From positions 1-55,052 of the forward strand of contig JAGAYR010000047.1 of NCBI GenBank assembly GCA_017940415.1: 55,052 bases of DNA, given 5' to 3'. Positions 34,202 to 43,170 of this stretch are shown in pieces (the stretch's first letter is position 1; every line of letters starts with the position of its first letter). The notes below the pieces were generated by a model that worked only from the letters and a program-made list of their open reading frames with translations, was not told where the DNA came from and did not search any database. The position numbers and the translations under genes were made by a program. The DNA is from Lachnospiraceae bacterium (lineage in GTDB: Bacteria; Bacillota; Clostridia; Lachnospirales; Lachnospiraceae).

Positions 34202-35341
34202 TCAGTATTCGCAATATCCGTCAAATTGTTTGGATCTTACGGAATAGATACAAAATCTTTCCAGTGTGGTTCCGTTTTCAAGATCATATGCATCCGGATC
34301 GGTTTTAAGATAATCACTGTACTCTGACAATTCATCATAATCCGGATATCCCAGCAGTACATAAACGATCCTGTTATTGTCATGATCTATCAGTGCATAC
34401 TCATAATTATGAGTGTATCCGTCGATAGCGATATACGCCGGATAATTGTACATATCCTCATCATATATAACGGCCTGGGTAATATCTTCTACCCCGTCAT
34501 TTACGGTACATGTGATTTCGGATATTCGTTCTATTTCATCCGCAAAATCTTCATCCGAATACACTGCGCTCAGTAAAAACGATCCGTCGGTATCAAACAG
34601 TCCTGTTTTATACTCGTACCAGAATTCCGCATCTTCAGTGTCATTAAGATCATCCGGAAAAAGAAAGAAATGCGAAGTCATATCTCCGGAAAACTCCTCG
34701 TCCAAATATGACTTATCGTAATTCTCAATTCCCTCTATCCTGTCCATGGGTTTGGAGTAATCCAAAACCGCAATGGCAAGTATAAACAGAACACCGAACA
34801 TATATCTGGCAACAACTAAAAATATGATGGCTATTATCACTATGATCAGTATGGTTATTTTCTTGTTACCTGCAATCTTACGAAGAACTCCCGTAACATA
34901 TAGTGTCATAACCATCATTGATAAAAGTGCGGTAAACGATAACAATACGGTTACAAATGACATTAAAGAAGGCTCATAGTTTACACATGTAAATATGGTA
35001 GCCACCGACATGGCAATTATTCCGATTATTCCGAAAAACTGTGCAAGCCTGAGCAACTTGCTTTTTTCCGCGCCTGCATAAACCGCCATCTTCTCGGCGG
35101 TGTCCCTTATCTCTTCATTCATCATCTCGCTTTTTTTCTCTCCTTCGATAATTTCTCTGACGTCCACATCGTAGAAATCCGCAATATCAACAAGAAGGGA
35201 AATGTCAGGCATATTTGAGCCTGTCTCCCATCTTGATACGGTTCTGCCCGAGACGCCGATTTTTTCTGCAAATTCTTCCTGGGTTATTCCTTTTTCTTTT
35301 CTGAGCTGTTTTAAAAACTGTCCGATCTTAGCCTGATCCAC
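34202..35341 (-). CDS. XRE-family regulator with membrane domain
   Basis: 379 aa. Residues 5-60 form a Cro/CI-type helix-turn-helix (LKQLRKEKGITQEEFAEKIG, VSGRTVSRWETGSNMPD). After a linker come four membrane helices (about 100-205), then a soluble acidic domain (about 210-379) likely outside the cell if helix count is even. Membrane-tethered XRE regulators are common in Clostridia; the trigger is unknown. GTG start (35339-35341) with GGAGG 8 bases upstream. The acidic, Tyr-rich C-terminal domain is not one I recognise. Confidence 0.85.
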   Translation of the reverse strand: MDQAKIGQFLKQLRKEKGITQEEFAEKIGVSGRTVSRWETGSNMPDISLLVDIADFYDVDVREIIEGEKKSEMMNEEIRDTAEKMAVYAGAEKSKLLRLAQFFGIIGIIAMSVATIFTCVNYEPSLMSFVTVLLSFTALLSMMVMTLYVTGVLRKIAGNKKITILIIVIIAIIFLVVARYMFGVLFILAIAVLDYSKPMDRIEGIENYDKSYLDEEFSGDMTSHFFLFPDDLNDTEDAEFWYEYKTGLFDTDGSFLLSAVYSDEDFADEIERISEITCTVNDGVEDITQAVIYDEDMYNYPAYIAIDGYTHNYEYALIDHDNNRIVYVLLGYPDYDELSEYSDYLKTDPDAYDLENGTTLERFCIYSVRSKQFDGYCEY

Positions 35342-35461
35342 CTGGAATACCTCCTTTCATTTGCAGATTAAAAAAATTATCGGATCATTTACACGACACA
35401 AAGCGAGAAATGCCGTTTTCTGACATCCGACAACCTTGTCCATTCCCTGTTTTATCAGGAT

Positions 35462-36133
35462 TTACAAGGCTTCCGTTACTTCCAGCTTTCCATCCGAAAC
35501 CTTGAATTTTATATTGCGTCCGGCATAGGAAAGACCATAAATTCTATCGGGATCGTTCTGATATGACGGTCTGGGGTCCAGTGAAAGTATCTCTATCAGT
35601 CCCTGAAGCTCATCTTCCGCAAAAAGATTACGTGTGTTATCTGAAATATTTACATCAAGCTGATGACCCAGATTTTCTTCTTTCTGGGCAAAACCGCCTT
35701 TTACATCAGGATAGGCATCGGCATACGGGATGTAAGGCTTAACATCATATATTTCCGTTCCGTCAGTCATATCCGCTCCGGATACAACCAGCTCCATAAG
35801 GCCTTCATCATTCTTGCTGATCTCTTCTATCTTTACACAAGTAAGTCCCAAATGATTCGGCCGGAAAGGAGAACGTGTAGCAAACACTCCCATGTAAGTA
35901 TTGCCCCCGAGTCTCGGAGGTCTGACTTTGGGTCTGAAGGTATCATCTTCTTTCACGTCGAATTTCCAGATAACCCAGAGTCTTTCAAACTCTTCCAGAC
36001 CATCAAACGCTGCAGGATCCGAATACTCCTTCTCAAACACTATCCGTCCTTTAAGATGCGGAGCCAGACCGCTTTGTCTCGGCACTCCGAACTTCTCGGG
36101 CAGATTCGATTTGTACCTAGCAATTATTTCCAT
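35462..36133 (-). CDS. trmO: TrmO/TsaA tRNA methyltransferase
   Basis: 223 aa. The TsaA-like beta barrel shows FGVPRQSGLAPHLKGRIVF, LWVIWKFD, VRPPRLGG, ATRSPFRPNHLGLTCVKI and DVKPYIPYADAYP. TrmO methylates N6 of threonylcarbamoyladenosine at position 37 of some tRNAs with SAM. The C-terminal extension (SYQNDPDRIYGLSYAGRNIKF) is part of full-length TrmO. AGGTGGAAC precedes the ATG. A palindromic repeat element begins about 30 bases upstream. Confidence 0.92.
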   Translation of the reverse strand: MEIIARYKSNLPEKFGVPRQSGLAPHLKGRIVFEKEYSDPAAFDGLEEFERLWVIWKFDVKEDDTFRPKVRPPRLGGNTYMGVFATRSPFRPNHLGLTCVKIEEISKNDEGLMELVVSGADMTDGTEIYDVKPYIPYADAYPDVKGGFAQKEENLGHQLDVNISDNTRNLFAEDELQGLIEILSLDPRPSYQNDPDRIYGLSYAGRNIKFKVSDGKLEVTEAL

Positions 36134-36161
36134 GTTCCACCTATGTCAGCTAAAGCCGTCA

Positions 36162-36295
36162 GTGTTGATATTTTACCGTGCACGCGCCTCTCGGCTCCGC
36201 GTTTTGACGTAGCGGTACTAAGTTCGAACTGCGCGAGGCTTGTTCTCACTAAGTACCGACGCCAAAACAAGGGTGCACTTGCAAAATATCAACAC
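36162..36295. repeat. 134-bp palindromic (MITE-like) element, copy A
   Basis: Ends are a perfect 13-bp inverted repeat, GTGTTGATATTTT (36162-36174) and AAAATATCAACAC (36283-36295). Inside, GTGCAC occurs on both sides, and GCGTTTTGACGTAGCGGTAC pairs imperfectly with GTACCGACGCCAAAAC, so the whole can fold as one long hairpin. No coding frame. An inverted, related copy lies at 36373-36468. Confidence 0.75.
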
Positions 36296-36372
36296 AGACG
36301 TCTTTGTAACAAAGAAGTTTCATACAAAACACTTAATCAAACAGAGCGGTGCAGGCGATGAAGATTTCAAAA

Positions 36373-36468
36373 GCGGACCCTTGTTTTGTCGTCGGTACTT
36401 AACGAATGCGAGTCTTGCGAAGCATGAGTTTAGTACCGCTACGGCAAAACGCGGAGACGCGAGTCGTG
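36373..36468. repeat. palindromic element, copy B (inverted relative to A)
   Basis: The reverse complement contains CTCCGCGTTTTGCCGTAGCG...GTACTAA and TAAGTACCGACGACAAAACA..GGGT, matching copy A with single differences in each arm; the central loop differs. The outer GTGTTGATATTTT ends are not conserved here. Confidence 0.75.
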
Positions 36469-36473
36469 TTCTG

Positions 36474-36525
36474 AGCCTGCAAGTACATCCATGTACTTGC
36501 ATTCAGGCTTTTGATACATCGTGTA
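36474..36525. repeat. nested stem-loops between repeat copy B and mnmA
   Basis: GCAAGTACAT / ATGTACTTGC with a CC loop (36479-36500) is enclosed by AGCCTG / CAGGCT; GATACA / TGTATC follows. They belong to the same repeat-rich 430-base spacer and have no T tract. Confidence 0.6.
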
Positions 36526-36565
36526 TCGCGTTGAAACTTCATCGACTACATTGCTCGTGACTAAT

Positions 36566-37660
36566 TCAGGTCTTTATGATGGTGCCGCCTCCGTAAATGT
36601 AGGTGCCGGCTTCATCGTAGAAAACGAGGGCCTGCCCCGGAGCCGCTGCACGAACCGGCTTATCGAAGACGACTTTGACCAGTCCTTCGCCTGCAGATTC
36701 AAGATATCCTGTTTCCCCGGGATGATTGTAACGGATCTTTGCTTTAACACGAATGCGTTCGCCGGAGGCGATGCCTTCAAGTCCCATCCATCTGATGTCA
36801 TCCGCAGATACAACGGATGTCATAAGATCATCATTTGATCCGAGAGTAACTTTACCTGATGCAGGATCAATATCCGTTACATAAATACGCTCACCCGCGG
36901 GAACCCCGAGGCCTCTGCGCTGTCCTATGGTGTAATGTGTTATTCCTTTGTGCTTTGCAATGAAATCTCCCGAAGGGGTTACAAAATCTCCCGGACCGGG
37001 GACTGTTACACCATCTTCTTTTTCGATAAAGGAAGCATAATCTCCGTCAGGAACAAAGCAGATTTCCTGTGAATCTTTCTTATGCGCAACGGGAAGTCCC
37101 GCTTCCTCTGCAATCTTGCGCACATCCGTCTTCTCATATTCGCCTATGGGCAAAAGAGTGTGAGCAAGCTGGTCCTGGGTCAGTGCATACAAAGCATATG
37201 TCTGATCCTTGGCTGCAGTCTTGGACGCGGAAATTGAATACCTTCCGTTTTCAAGCTGAGATATTCTCGCGTAATGACCGGTTGCAAGATAATCCGCACC
37301 GATATCCCTTGCTTTCTGCAAAAGAGCTTCCCACTTAACATGCCTGTTGCATTCGATGCAGGGATTGGGAGTAAGGCCCTTTACATATTGAGCCGCAAAA
37401 TGATCTATGACCCACTTCTGAAATTCACTGCGGAAATCCATTACGTAATAAGGTATGTCTATGGTCTCCGCAACTCTTCTTGCATCATCAACCGCAGACA
37501 GTCCGCAGCATCCGCCGTTGTCCGCAATATCGCATGCATTCTCGGGACGCCATATCTGCATGGTGACGCCTATTACGTTATATCCCTGTTCTTTTAAGAG
37601 ATATGCACAGACGGAGGAATCAACGCCGCCGCTCATACCTACAACTACTGTTTTACTCAT
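36566..37660 (-). CDS. mnmA: tRNA-specific 2-thiouridylase MnmA
   Basis: 364 aa, full length. The PP-loop is GMSGGVDSSVCAYLL. The catalytic Cys pair is in NPCIECNRHVKW and SQEICFVPDGDY, and TIGQRRGLG and the C-terminal barrel follow. It puts sulfur on U34 of Glu, Lys and Gln tRNAs, using sulfur from a cysteine desulfurase. Its ATG shares a base with the stop of the desulfurase gene (TAATG), with GGAAAG upstream. Like B. subtilis YrvO-MnmA, the desulfurase is probably dedicated to this reaction. Confidence 0.97.
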   Translation of the reverse strand: MSKTVVVGMSGGVDSSVCAYLLKEQGYNVIGVTMQIWRPENACDIADNGGCCGLSAVDDARRVAETIDIPYYVMDFRSEFQKWVIDHFAAQYVKGLTPNPCIECNRHVKWEALLQKARDIGADYLATGHYARISQLENGRYSISASKTAAKDQTYALYALTQDQLAHTLLPIGEYEKTDVRKIAEEAGLPVAHKKDSQEICFVPDGDYASFIEKEDGVTVPGPGDFVTPSGDFIAKHKGITHYTIGQRRGLGVPAGERIYVTDIDPASGKVTLGSNDDLMTSVVSADDIRWMGLEGIASGERIRVKAKIRYNHPGETGYLESAGEGLVKVVFDKPVRAAAPGQALVFYDEAGTYIYGGGTIIKT

Positions 37661-38838
37661 TACAAATGTTTCTTTCCGTTTCTGAGTTTGTCTACGATTT
37701 CCGCTATTACCGCGGACGCTTTATCTATTTCTTCTTCTGTATTGTGATGAGAAAGAGTTAATCTGAGAGAACCCTTTGCCTCATCATCGGATCTTCCTAT
37801 TGCTTTGAGAACATGGGAAGGATCCATTGCACCGGTGGCACATGCAGATCCGCTTGATGCACATATGCCTTCTCTGTCCAGCATGATAAGTGCCGATTCA
37901 CCTTCAATACCCTTTATACATACGGAGACATTACCCGGAAGTCTCTTTTCAAAATCTCCCTCAGAGTATGCTCCATTAATAATAACATCTGTTATATCAC
38001 CTAATTTTGCAACTAACCTGTCACGAAGCGCTGTTTCTGCGGTTATTTTTGAATCAATTCCTGCAAAAGCCAGCTTACAAGCCTCTCCGAAGCCTGCAAT
38101 ACCCGCTACATTCTCCGTGCCTGCCCTTCTTCCGCTCTCCTGCATTCCGCCTCTCATAAAGGGCGAAAATTTAACTCCGTCTCTTACGAAAAGAATACCG
38201 ACACCTTTGGGACCGCCGAGTTTATGAGAGCTTGCCGATATGAGATCCGCATGTTTTGACAGATCCTCCAAGTGGATCTGGCCAAAAGCCTGGACCGCAT
38301 CAGTATGAATCAAGATATCTTTTCTTACATTCCTGACCGCATCCGCAATCTCACGAACAGGTTCTATGGTTCCTATCTCATTGTTGGCAGTCATTAATGA
38401 TACAAGAAATGTATCAGGACGGATTACTTCCGTCACCTGAGCCGGGCTGATAAATCCTTCCCCGTCAGGTTTGATATATGTAACAGATACACCAAGGCTT
38501 TCCAGGTACTGCGCTGTATGAAGGATTGCGTGATGTTCTATGGCTGTTGTGATGATGTGACCCGCAGAACCCGTATTCTTTTTACGGAAAGTCTCATATG
38601 CTCCGCACAAAGCCCAGTTATCAGATTCCGTTCCTCCGGATGTAAAAAAGATCTCAGAAGGCATGGCTCCTATGAGTGATGCTGCATTTTTCCTCGCTTC
38701 AAAAACAGCTTTCTTGGAACGTCTTGCGAGTTCGTAGACAGCCGAAGCATTGCCATACTCCTCTTTCAAAAAGGGGAGCATGGCATTAAATGCGGATTCT
38801 TCGATTTTGGTTGTTGCTGCGTTGTCTAAATAGATCAT
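37660..38838 (-). CDS. cysteine desulfurase (IscS/NifS class, YrvO-like)
   Basis: 392 aa, PLP-dependent. FTSGGTESDNWAL and the PLP-lysine motif SSHKLGGPKGVG are clear. The mobile catalytic Cys loop is CASSGSACATGAMDPSHVL, a group I (IscS/NifS-type) loop. It provides persulfide sulfur, most likely to MnmA, with which it is translationally coupled. The start directly abuts the NhaC-type gene (38838/38839) without a clear ribosome binding site, so it depends on upstream translation. Confidence 0.95.
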   Translation of the reverse strand: MIYLDNAATTKIEESAFNAMLPFLKEEYGNASAVYELARRSKKAVFEARKNAASLIGAMPSEIFFTSGGTESDNWALCGAYETFRKKNTGSAGHIITTAIEHHAILHTAQYLESLGVSVTYIKPDGEGFISPAQVTEVIRPDTFLVSLMTANNEIGTIEPVREIADAVRNVRKDILIHTDAVQAFGQIHLEDLSKHADLISASSHKLGGPKGVGILFVRDGVKFSPFMRGGMQESGRRAGTENVAGIAGFGEACKLAFAGIDSKITAETALRDRLVAKLGDITDVIINGAYSEGDFEKRLPGNVSVCIKGIEGESALIMLDREGICASSGSACATGAMDPSHVLKAIGRSDDEAKGSLRLTLSHHNTEEEIDKASAVIAEIVDKLRNGKKHL

Positions 38839-40452
38839 TTAAGAAGTCTGCTTGGAATTATTCTTGAGAACAAATGCAAGTCCCACCATTACCGCAAGAC
38901 CTACGATGAGAGGAAGCACGGGATTCTTGGCATAACCTGCTATGCAATAGCAAAGGCATGATACAAAAGCACATACCAGTGCATAAGGAATCTGGGTTGA
39001 TACATGGTTCAGATGGTTACTCTGAGCACCCGCAGAACTCATGATGGTTGTATCGGAAATAGGTGAACAGTGGTCTCCGCATACGGCACCTGCCATACAT
39101 GCACTCATGGAGATGATCATCATGGTGTAGTCCACATTTTCGAACACACTTACAACGATGGGAATAAGGATACCGAAGGTTCCCCATGAAGTGCCGGTTG
39201 CAAATGATAAGAATACAGCAATGAGGAAAATGATTGCAGGAAGAAGGCTCATATAGCTTGAAGCGGAGCCGTCAACAATACCTGCTACGAATTCTTTTGC
39301 ACCGAGGGAATCGGTCATTGCCTTGAGTGACCATGCAAAAGTAAGGATAAGGATGGGAGCTACCATGGACTTGAATCCTTCGGGAATGCATTCCATACAA
39401 TCCTTGAAACTGAGCACTCCTCTGCAGATATAGAGGATAAGTGTTATGAGAAGTCCGAAGAATGAACCGAATACAAGACCTACTGATGCATCGGAATTAG
39501 CAAAGGAATCAATGAAAGTCTCGCCCGAGAAAAAGCCTCCGGTATAGATCATTCCGATGACGCAGCATACTACAAGTGCGACAACGGGAATAACAAGATC
39601 AATCACTTTGCCCTTTGAGCTTACTTTATTATCTCCTGTTTCCGCATAAGGTCTGTCCGGTGTGGTAAAGAGATCTCCTTTTTCCATTGCATTCTTTTCA
39701 TGAACAGCCATGGGACCGAAATCTCTCTGAGATACTGCGAGAGCGATCATCATTGCTATGGTAAGAAGTGCATAGAAGTTATAGGGGATTGTGGATACAA
39801 AAAGAGCGATTCCGTTAGTCTCTCCGGGAACGAATCCGGATACTGCTGCAGCCCATGAAGAAACGGGTGCGATAATGCAGATGGGAGCTGCGGTTGAATC
39901 GATCAGATAAGCAAGCTTTGCTCTTGAGATCTTGTGCTTATCGGTAACGGGTCTCATAACGGAACCGACGGTAAGGCAGTTAAAATAGTCATCTATGAAA
40001 ATAAGGATACCCAGAAGTATTGTTGCAAGCTGGGCTCCCACTCTTGTCTTGATATGAGTTGATGCCCACTCACCGAATGCAGCGCTTCCTCCCGCACGGT
40101 TCATAAGAGAAACCATGATTCCGAGGAGTACAAGGAATACAAGGATTCCCACATTATATGAGTCAGCAAGAACGGTGATAATTCCGTCAACAAATACGTG
40201 ATTTACCGTTCCTTCAAAGCTGTATCCGGAATAAAGAAGTCCGCCGGCTACTATTCCGATGAAGAGTGAGCTGTAAACTTCCTTGGTAATAAGTGCAAGT
40301 ACAATAGCGATGATAGGAGGAACAAGTGCCCAAAAACTAACCTGAACCGAATCCGCATCAGTCACAAATGCCGCAACAACCATGATAACTACGACAAGTG
40401 TCAGAGCGATAATGTTGACTGTCTTTTGAAACTCTTTCTTTTTATTCTCCAT
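38839..40452 (-). CDS. nhaC: NhaC-family Na+/H+ antiporter
   Basis: 537 aa with about 11-12 membrane helices. Recognisable stretches are ALVPPIIAIVLALITKEVYSS, the charged IDDYFNCLTVGSVMRPVTD, LIDSTAAPICIIAPVSSWA, FATGTSWGTFGILIP and GDHCSPISDTTIMSSAGAQ, hallmarks of the NhaC/YuiF-like family. It exchanges ions or possibly amino acids at the cytoplasmic membrane. AAAGGAGC is 6 bases upstream of the ATG. First gene of an operon with the cysteine desulfurase and MnmA, an arrangement without obvious functional logic. Confidence 0.93.
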   Translation of the reverse strand: MENKKKEFQKTVNIIALTLVVVIMVVAAFVTDADSVQVSFWALVPPIIAIVLALITKEVYSSLFIGIVAGGLLYSGYSFEGTVNHVFVDGIITVLADSYNVGILVFLVLLGIMVSLMNRAGGSAAFGEWASTHIKTRVGAQLATILLGILIFIDDYFNCLTVGSVMRPVTDKHKISRAKLAYLIDSTAAPICIIAPVSSWAAAVSGFVPGETNGIALFVSTIPYNFYALLTIAMMIALAVSQRDFGPMAVHEKNAMEKGDLFTTPDRPYAETGDNKVSSKGKVIDLVIPVVALVVCCVIGMIYTGGFFSGETFIDSFANSDASVGLVFGSFFGLLITLILYICRGVLSFKDCMECIPEGFKSMVAPILILTFAWSLKAMTDSLGAKEFVAGIVDGSASSYMSLLPAIIFLIAVFLSFATGTSWGTFGILIPIVVSVFENVDYTMMIISMSACMAGAVCGDHCSPISDTTIMSSAGAQSNHLNHVSTQIPYALVCAFVSCLCYCIAGYAKNPVLPLIVGLAVMVGLAFVLKNNSKQTS

Positions 40453-40539
40453 ATCATGCTCCTTTATACCGGTCCGAAAAGACCGTAAAACATTGAAAAA
40501 ACCAAAGAATATTATAAATCACCAAGGAGAATTAGAAAA

Positions 40540-40571
40540 GAAAAAGAGAACAGGTTTTAAGCCTGTTCTCT
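40540..40571 (-). terminator. terminator after the 126-aa gene
   Basis: A 10-bp stem (AGAGAACAGG, 40545-40554 with CCTGTTCTCT, 40562-40571), followed on the minus strand by TTTTTCTTTTC. It ends the transcript coming from the nrdR side. Confidence 0.88.
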
Positions 40572-40591
40572 GAGTATTTTCAGGTTATAGA

Positions 40592-40972
40592 TCACTTTGC
40601 GATGACCGTTCCCTCTTCGCCCGCATAAACGGGAACCCGAGTTTCGGAAGCACGATAGCTGTTCAGGATATCGTCTCTCTTGGAAAGAGATACAACCTTT
40701 TCAACATCCAGGTTTGTGATATCACTGGTGGTTCCGATAAGATCGAAATCATCGTTTTTATTGAAGGATATTGAAATATCCTCAAGTCCGATAAGTTTAC
40801 CCGGACGTGCGGCAAACTGCTCTTCCAGACTTGCTTTACCCACATTACCGTTTTCGGATGCCTTGGAAGATTCCTCGGCTGCGGGTTTTACTTCGGATAA
40901 AGTATCACGAAGTTTTATAGATGACAGATCATTGTAAACCTGTGAATAATCAAAGCTTTCGCCTATTCTCAT
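40592..40972 (-). CDS. conserved hypothetical protein
   Basis: 126 aa, soluble, acidic and Ser-rich. The only recognisable stretch is DISISFNKNDDFDLIGTTSD then ITNLDVEKVVSLSKRDDILN, which resembles small Lachnospiraceae proteins of unknown role. The N-terminal half is low-complexity (EESSKASENGNVGK). No signal peptide or membrane segment. GGAGGTCAGCAT places a good ribosome binding site before the ATG. It sits 88 bases behind nrdR with a hairpin in between, and ends in a strong terminator. Function unknown. Confidence 0.7.
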   Translation of the reverse strand: MRIGESFDYSQVYNDLSSIKLRDTLSEVKPAAEESSKASENGNVGKASLEEQFAARPGKLIGLEDISISFNKNDDFDLIGTTSDITNLDVEKVVSLSKRDDILNSYRASETRVPVYAGEEGTVIAK

Positions 40973-40994
40973 ATGCTGACCTCCGTGTCAAACA

Positions 40995-41032
40995 TTTGCC
41001 GTGTGATATGTATATCGACACATTCCGGCAAA
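40995..41032. other. palindrome between nrdR and the 126-aa gene
   Basis: TTTGCCG and CGGCAAA enclose GTGT...ACAC and GATAT/ATATC, giving a nested hairpin without a T tract. It may be an operator or processing site in front of the 126-aa gene. Confidence 0.55.
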
Positions 41033-41060
41033 TCTTTAACCCTAAGGAAGCATAAAAGAT

Positions 41061-41516
41061 TTATTTCTTGCCGATGAAGCCCTTCAGCTCATCCATGAAG
41101 GAATCCACATCCTTGAATTCTCTGTAAACGGATGCAAATCTTACATACGCAACGGCATCGAGATCCTTAAGCTTCTTCATAACGATCTCACCGATAACGC
41201 GGGAAGGAATTTCCTTATCCTCAAGAGTTGAAATCTCGTTTTCAACCTCATCAACAAGCTGGGTGATCTGAGTCGCACTGACAGGTCTCTTGTGGCATGC
41301 TCTCAAAACACCGGACTCGATCTTGGAACGATCGTAGGTCTCTCTGTTGTTGTCTTTTTTGATAATGATAAGAGGAATCGTCTCCACTTTCTCATAAGTG
41401 GTAAAACGCTTCGTGCAGTTATCGCATATTCTGCGCCTTCTGATGGAATAGTTGTCATCAGCAGGTCTGGAATCGATAACTCTGGTATCATCACTTCCGC
41501 AATAAGGACACTTCAT
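41061..41516 (-). CDS. nrdR: transcriptional repressor NrdR
   Basis: 151 aa, normal length. The N-terminal zinc ribbon is MKCPYCGSDDTRVIDSRPAD with CDNC; RRRRICDNCTKRFTTYE is conserved. The ATP-cone follows (IIKKDNNRETYDRSKIESGV). NrdR senses ATP/dATP and represses ribonucleotide reductase genes. AGAAGGG precedes the ATG. It follows the 111-aa gene by 20 bases, downstream of ftsZ, so it is probably co-transcribed with the division gene. Confidence 0.97.
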   Translation of the reverse strand: MKCPYCGSDDTRVIDSRPADDNYSIRRRRICDNCTKRFTTYEKVETIPLIIIKKDNNRETYDRSKIESGVLRACHKRPVSATQITQLVDEVENEISTLEDKEIPSRVIGEIVMKKLKDLDAVAYVRFASVYREFKDVDSFMDELKGFIGKK

Positions 41517-41536
41517 ACCCTTCTCCTATAAAACGG

Positions 41537-41872
41537 TTATTCCGCGGAATAGCTCTTCCAGTTAGTGGCTGCTTTCTCCCATTTTACGGGATCTTCCGCA
41601 AGTTTATCGTTCATCCAAGATATGGCATCTGTAACTCCGTCTTCGTCAAAAGAAAACTCTGCGGATTCTTTCAACTCCTCGGGAGTCGTATGGTAGTTGA
41701 ACGGTCCGGGCCAAATCTCGCAAAGCAGTGCATCACGCTTTATCTCTTCGCCCGAATCCGAAACCGAAGTTTTGGAAATCTTGTTAAGTCTGTATCTTAA
41801 TCCGCCATAGGAACCCGAATAATCGGATTTTTTAAGGAATCCCATGGGCAGGATATCTTCACGTACGATCAT
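41537..41872 (-). CDS. conserved hypothetical protein, Lachnospiraceae type
   Basis: 111 aa, soluble. Stretches GFLKKSDYSGSYGGLRYRL, LLCEIWPGPFNYHTTPEEL and FSFDEDGVTDAISWMND look conserved; I recall similar proteins in this family of bacteria with no proven function, some loosely labelled acetyltransferase. No catalytic motif can be pointed to. GAGGTGA lies 6 bases before the ATG, and the gene lies 18 bases behind ftsZ and 20 before nrdR, so it is part of the ftsZ transcript. Confidence 0.75.
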   Translation of the reverse strand: MIVREDILPMGFLKKSDYSGSYGGLRYRLNKISKTSVSDSGEEIKRDALLCEIWPGPFNYHTTPEELKESAEFSFDEDGVTDAISWMNDKLAEDPVKWEKAATNWKSYSAE

Positions 41873-41890
41873 GTCTCACCTCACGGGAGA

Positions 41891-43132
41891 TCATTCATCA
41901 TTCTTTTTTCTGAGGAATGAAGGAACTTCCATGTGAACGTCTTTAACTCTGCTCTTAAGTCCGGGAATCTCTCCTGTAGGTGCTGCAGCGGGAGTTGAAG
42001 GATTAACTGTTCTGATGGGAGATACGGTTCTCTCGTTTATTCCGCTCTTAACCGCAGGCTGAGGAGTTGCAGGTGTAGGATTGTATGCAACGGCATCAAC
42101 AGGAGGAATATGACTGGTTCCGAACTTGCTTGCAGCTGAAGGAACACTGCGGGGAACGAATCCTCCGTGAATTGAAGTGTTGTCGTCGATTCCGGTAGCG
42201 ATAATGGTAACGGAAAGCTTTTCTCCGAGGCTCTCGTCGCTGCGCATTCCAAGGAAGAACTCGACTCTGTCTCCAAGGAGTTCCTTGAGGTAATCATCAA
42301 CTTCCTGAATATCACCGGCGGTAACATTACCGACAACGTTTGCGATAACTGCGCTTGCGGAATTGATCTTGGAATCGAGAAGTTTGCTCTCAACTGCAGC
42401 CTTAACAGCAGCGGATGCTCTTCCTTCTCCTTCAGCCTCACCTATTCCGATGAGAGCGGTTCCCTTATCCTTCATTGCCTTCTTGATATCCGCGAAGTCA
42501 AGGTTGAGGTCTCCGTCTTCATTGATGATATCGGTAATACCGCGAACAGCCTGCTTAACAACCTCATCCGCAAGCTTGAACATTGCTTTGATGGGGGTTG
42601 ATTTGCTGGCCAGATTGAACAATTTATCATTGGGAATTACAAGAATGGTATCGAGATCGTCACGGATCTTGGCAATACCGAGCTCGGCATTCTCTCTTCT
42701 GACTGCTCTCTCGATAGAGAAAGGAGTGGTCATAACGCCGACGGTGAGGATACCCATGTCTCTTGCCTCATGTGCAATAACGGGAGCTGCACCGGTTCCG
42801 GTTCCGCCGCCCATGCCGCATACGATAAACAGCATGTTAGCATCTTTGATGTGCTCTCTGATCTCGTCTACGCTCTCCTGAGCTGCTCTCTCTCCGACTT
42901 CGGGATCAGCGCCTGCGCCAAGTCCCTGAGTCTCCTTCTCACCGAGAGGCACTTTATCGGGTGCAAGAGAAAGCTCCAGATCCTGGAGATCGGTATTCAT
43001 AGCTACGAACTCAACGCCCGTAACATTGTCTTCTATCATTCTGTCTACAACGTTGTTGCCGGCACCACCGACACCAACTACGATTATTCTTGCTTTTCCG
43101 TTAGGTTTTGTGGACTCTTTTATCTCATACAA
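41891..43132 (-). CDS. ftsZ: cell division protein FtsZ
   Basis: 413 aa. The GTP-binding domain has VGVGGAGNNVVDRM and the tubulin signature GMGGGTGTGAAPVIA; the T7 synergy region follows (GDLNLDFADIKKAM). A Pro/Ala-rich linker precedes the C-terminal peptide VPSFLRKK, which recruits partners such as FtsA or SepF. It polymerises into the Z ring. It begins with TTG (43130-43132), with GGAGG 8 bases upstream and its own promoter at 43171-43199, in addition to the cluster transcript. Confidence 0.98.
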   Translation of the reverse strand: MYEIKESTKPNGKARIIVVGVGGAGNNVVDRMIEDNVTGVEFVAMNTDLQDLELSLAPDKVPLGEKETQGLGAGADPEVGERAAQESVDEIREHIKDANMLFIVCGMGGGTGTGAAPVIAHEARDMGILTVGVMTTPFSIERAVRRENAELGIAKIRDDLDTILVIPNDKLFNLASKSTPIKAMFKLADEVVKQAVRGITDIINEDGDLNLDFADIKKAMKDKGTALIGIGEAEGEGRASAAVKAAVESKLLDSKINSASAVIANVVGNVTAGDIQEVDDYLKELLGDRVEFFLGMRSDESLGEKLSVTIIATGIDDNTSIHGGFVPRSVPSAASKFGTSHIPPVDAVAYNPTPATPQPAVKSGINERTVSPIRTVNPSTPAAAPTGEIPGLKSRVKDVHMEVPSFLRKKNDE

Positions 43133-43170
43133 GGTTTTGTCCTCCTACTAAAAACACAACATACTGTATT

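Noticed and set aside
36301-36320. small TCTTTGTAACAAAGA hairpin as a terminator
   Set aside because: The stem is short with no T tract; it is part of the repeat-rich spacer and has no gene ending next to it.
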